The translations under genes were made by a program, and so were the position numbers. From NCBI GenBank assembly GCA_002189035.1, contig NEEC01000014.1, positions 2,730,501-2,794,500 of the forward strand: a stretch of 64,000 bases of DNA. Direction: 5' to 3'. The first letter of the stretch is position 1. The number at the start of each line of letters is the position of its first letter. The notes beneath the pieces are model-generated. The model was not told where the DNA came from. It ran no database searches and saw only the letters and a list, made by a program, of their open reading frames with translations. This stretch comes from Utricularia gibba (lineage: Eukaryota > Streptophyta > Magnoliopsida > Lamiales > Lentibulariaceae). Shown here piece after piece: positions 62,940-64,000 of the stretch.

Positions 62940-64000
62940 TTACAATGGATGCAAATATCTCATTATAATTGATTCTTTTTTGTTGGTTGAATCCCTTCAC
63001 CACCAACATGCTTGTATCAAGGCTTAGAGCTATTTTTAGAATGCTTGATTCTGAAAAACGACTTGCATTTTAGTGCCTATTTTCTAGCAACTTCACTAGT
63101 TGAAACATATTGCTCTCAATCAAAGACTTCATTTCTTCTTCAATAACTTCCATCTAAAGATTTTTATCTTGGCTTTCCATAGTTTCCTAAAAGCTCTCAG
63201 GTGCTTTTTTGTCAATGAGTATTACAAACTCATCTTACAAAAAACTCTTTGGTATTGCTTAAGTCTTTCCGATCTTGTTTCCACAAGAGAACCTTGAAAA
63301 TACTTGATAGTTATTGAACCACACCATCTCCATTATCTGGAATCTCTAGTTCCTCATGATCATGGGTTTTATCAAACACATGAGCTTCAAAATCACCTTC
63401 TTAATATTTGGCACCATTGTAGAAGATATCACTCATACATCTGTGAAGTTTTCGTTTCTATGAGAGACAGCATTCCTAGGTTTCAGAATATCTTTCATGG
63501 TTTCATACTCAATAAAGATAGCATCTTGGCTCCTAATGATTTTTTTTTTTTTTGAGATAGGATCATAGAATCAAAACCCAAATTGATCTTGGTCATAATA
63601 TTGAGCACACATTCATGTGTCCTAAAATCCAATTTCGATTGTTCATCCTTTGAAATATGAATGAATGTCATGCAAGAAAACACCAACAAATGATCATATG
63701 AGACTTTCTTTTCAGACCATATATTTTTTTGGCACATTATATCTCAAAGGCATACATAGTGAAAGATTTAGAACATATAGTATTATACGAATAGCTTTTC
63801 CACAAAACACTTTAGATAACTTTGAGTATGAAAGAAAAATCTCACTCTTTCCATCAAAGTTTGATTTATTCTTTTTTTCAAGTCATTCAACTTCGATGTT
63901 TTTACTATAGTAAATTGATGTCAAATATTCATCTCTTTGATTATCAATAAAGGTCACAAAATGTTGAGCCCCACCAAGTGATGTGATCTTTGTAGCACAT

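Larger units (their letters stand above)
57400..64000 (-). mobile_element. Copia retrotransposon running off the window, with two nested insertions
   Basis: Minus-strand copia pieces lie in the expected order from right to left. Integrase core ITSLGGAQHFVTFIDN is at about 63910-64000, and the integrase end EKKVSYDHLLVFSCMTFIHI falls within 63495-63737. The end of reverse transcriptase (KTWDQQTKILGMRI, YIEKMLEKFNVIKV) is at 60985-61260. RNase H/tail pieces (SYCLIVYMLFILSDMLHFIQ) are near 57580-57700. All are broken by stops. Its LTRs are not both visible. Family A insertions at 58091-60933 and 61548-62939 split it. Confidence 0.82.

Noticed and set aside
1-64000. CRISPR array, tRNA, rRNA or bacterial operon
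   Set aside because: No regular spacer repeats or tRNA/rRNA signatures were seen by eye; all recognisable genes are spliced plant genes or retrotransposons.

Overview
The window is nuclear DNA of a flowering plant. Nine spliced plant genes carry short introns with GT/GC donors and AG acceptors, and the rest is dense with Ty1/copia and Ty3/gypsy LTR retrotransposons. Nothing suggests organellar or bacterial DNA, and I cannot name the species. No tRNA, rRNA or CRISPR array was seen.

Layout. 1-5.3 kb is a gene cluster: the 3' part of a subtilase (+), a LURP-one-related protein (-), a conserved one-membrane-span plant protein (-) and a JAZ/TIFY jasmonate repressor (+). 5.3-27 kb is repeats: solo LTRs, a minus-strand copia (9744-15452), a deleted gypsy element (20338-24541) with a solo LTR inside it, and a TRIM element (25993-26462). 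27.7-29.1 kb is the chloroplast co-chaperonin CPN20. 29.5-36.7 kb is a decayed gypsy with a solo LTR inside a solo LTR, followed by two further solo LTRs. 37.1-38.8 kb is GID4, the substrate receptor of the GID/CTLH ubiquitin ligase. 38.8-51.7 kb is an at least four-level nest of copia elements that starts seven bases after the GID4 stop codon. 52.2-56.6 kb is a second gene cluster: D-type cyclin (+), TPR protein (-) and a small DnaJ-zinc-finger protein (+). 57.4-64 kb is another copia (-) interrupted by two insertions of one LTR family.

The genes are ordinary single-copy-looking host genes and do not form one system. Their layout is still informative: convergent pairs (subtilase/LURP-one-related, cyclin/TPR) and divergent pairs sharing short promoters (membrane protein/JAZ, TPR/DnaJ-type). 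Regulatory logic is visible in two places: three G-boxes upstream of JAZ, and two heat-shock elements upstream of CPN20.

Three of the nine genes contain isolated one-base deficits, four in all, in or beside G/C runs while the rest of each reading frame is intact. This looks more like consensus sequence error than gene death. Three introns use GC donors. I found no convincing undescribed biological system. The best leads are the regulatory arrangements, the insertion at the GID4 stop codon, a possible captured LOB-like gene fragment inside a copia, and the target-site-defined LTR families.
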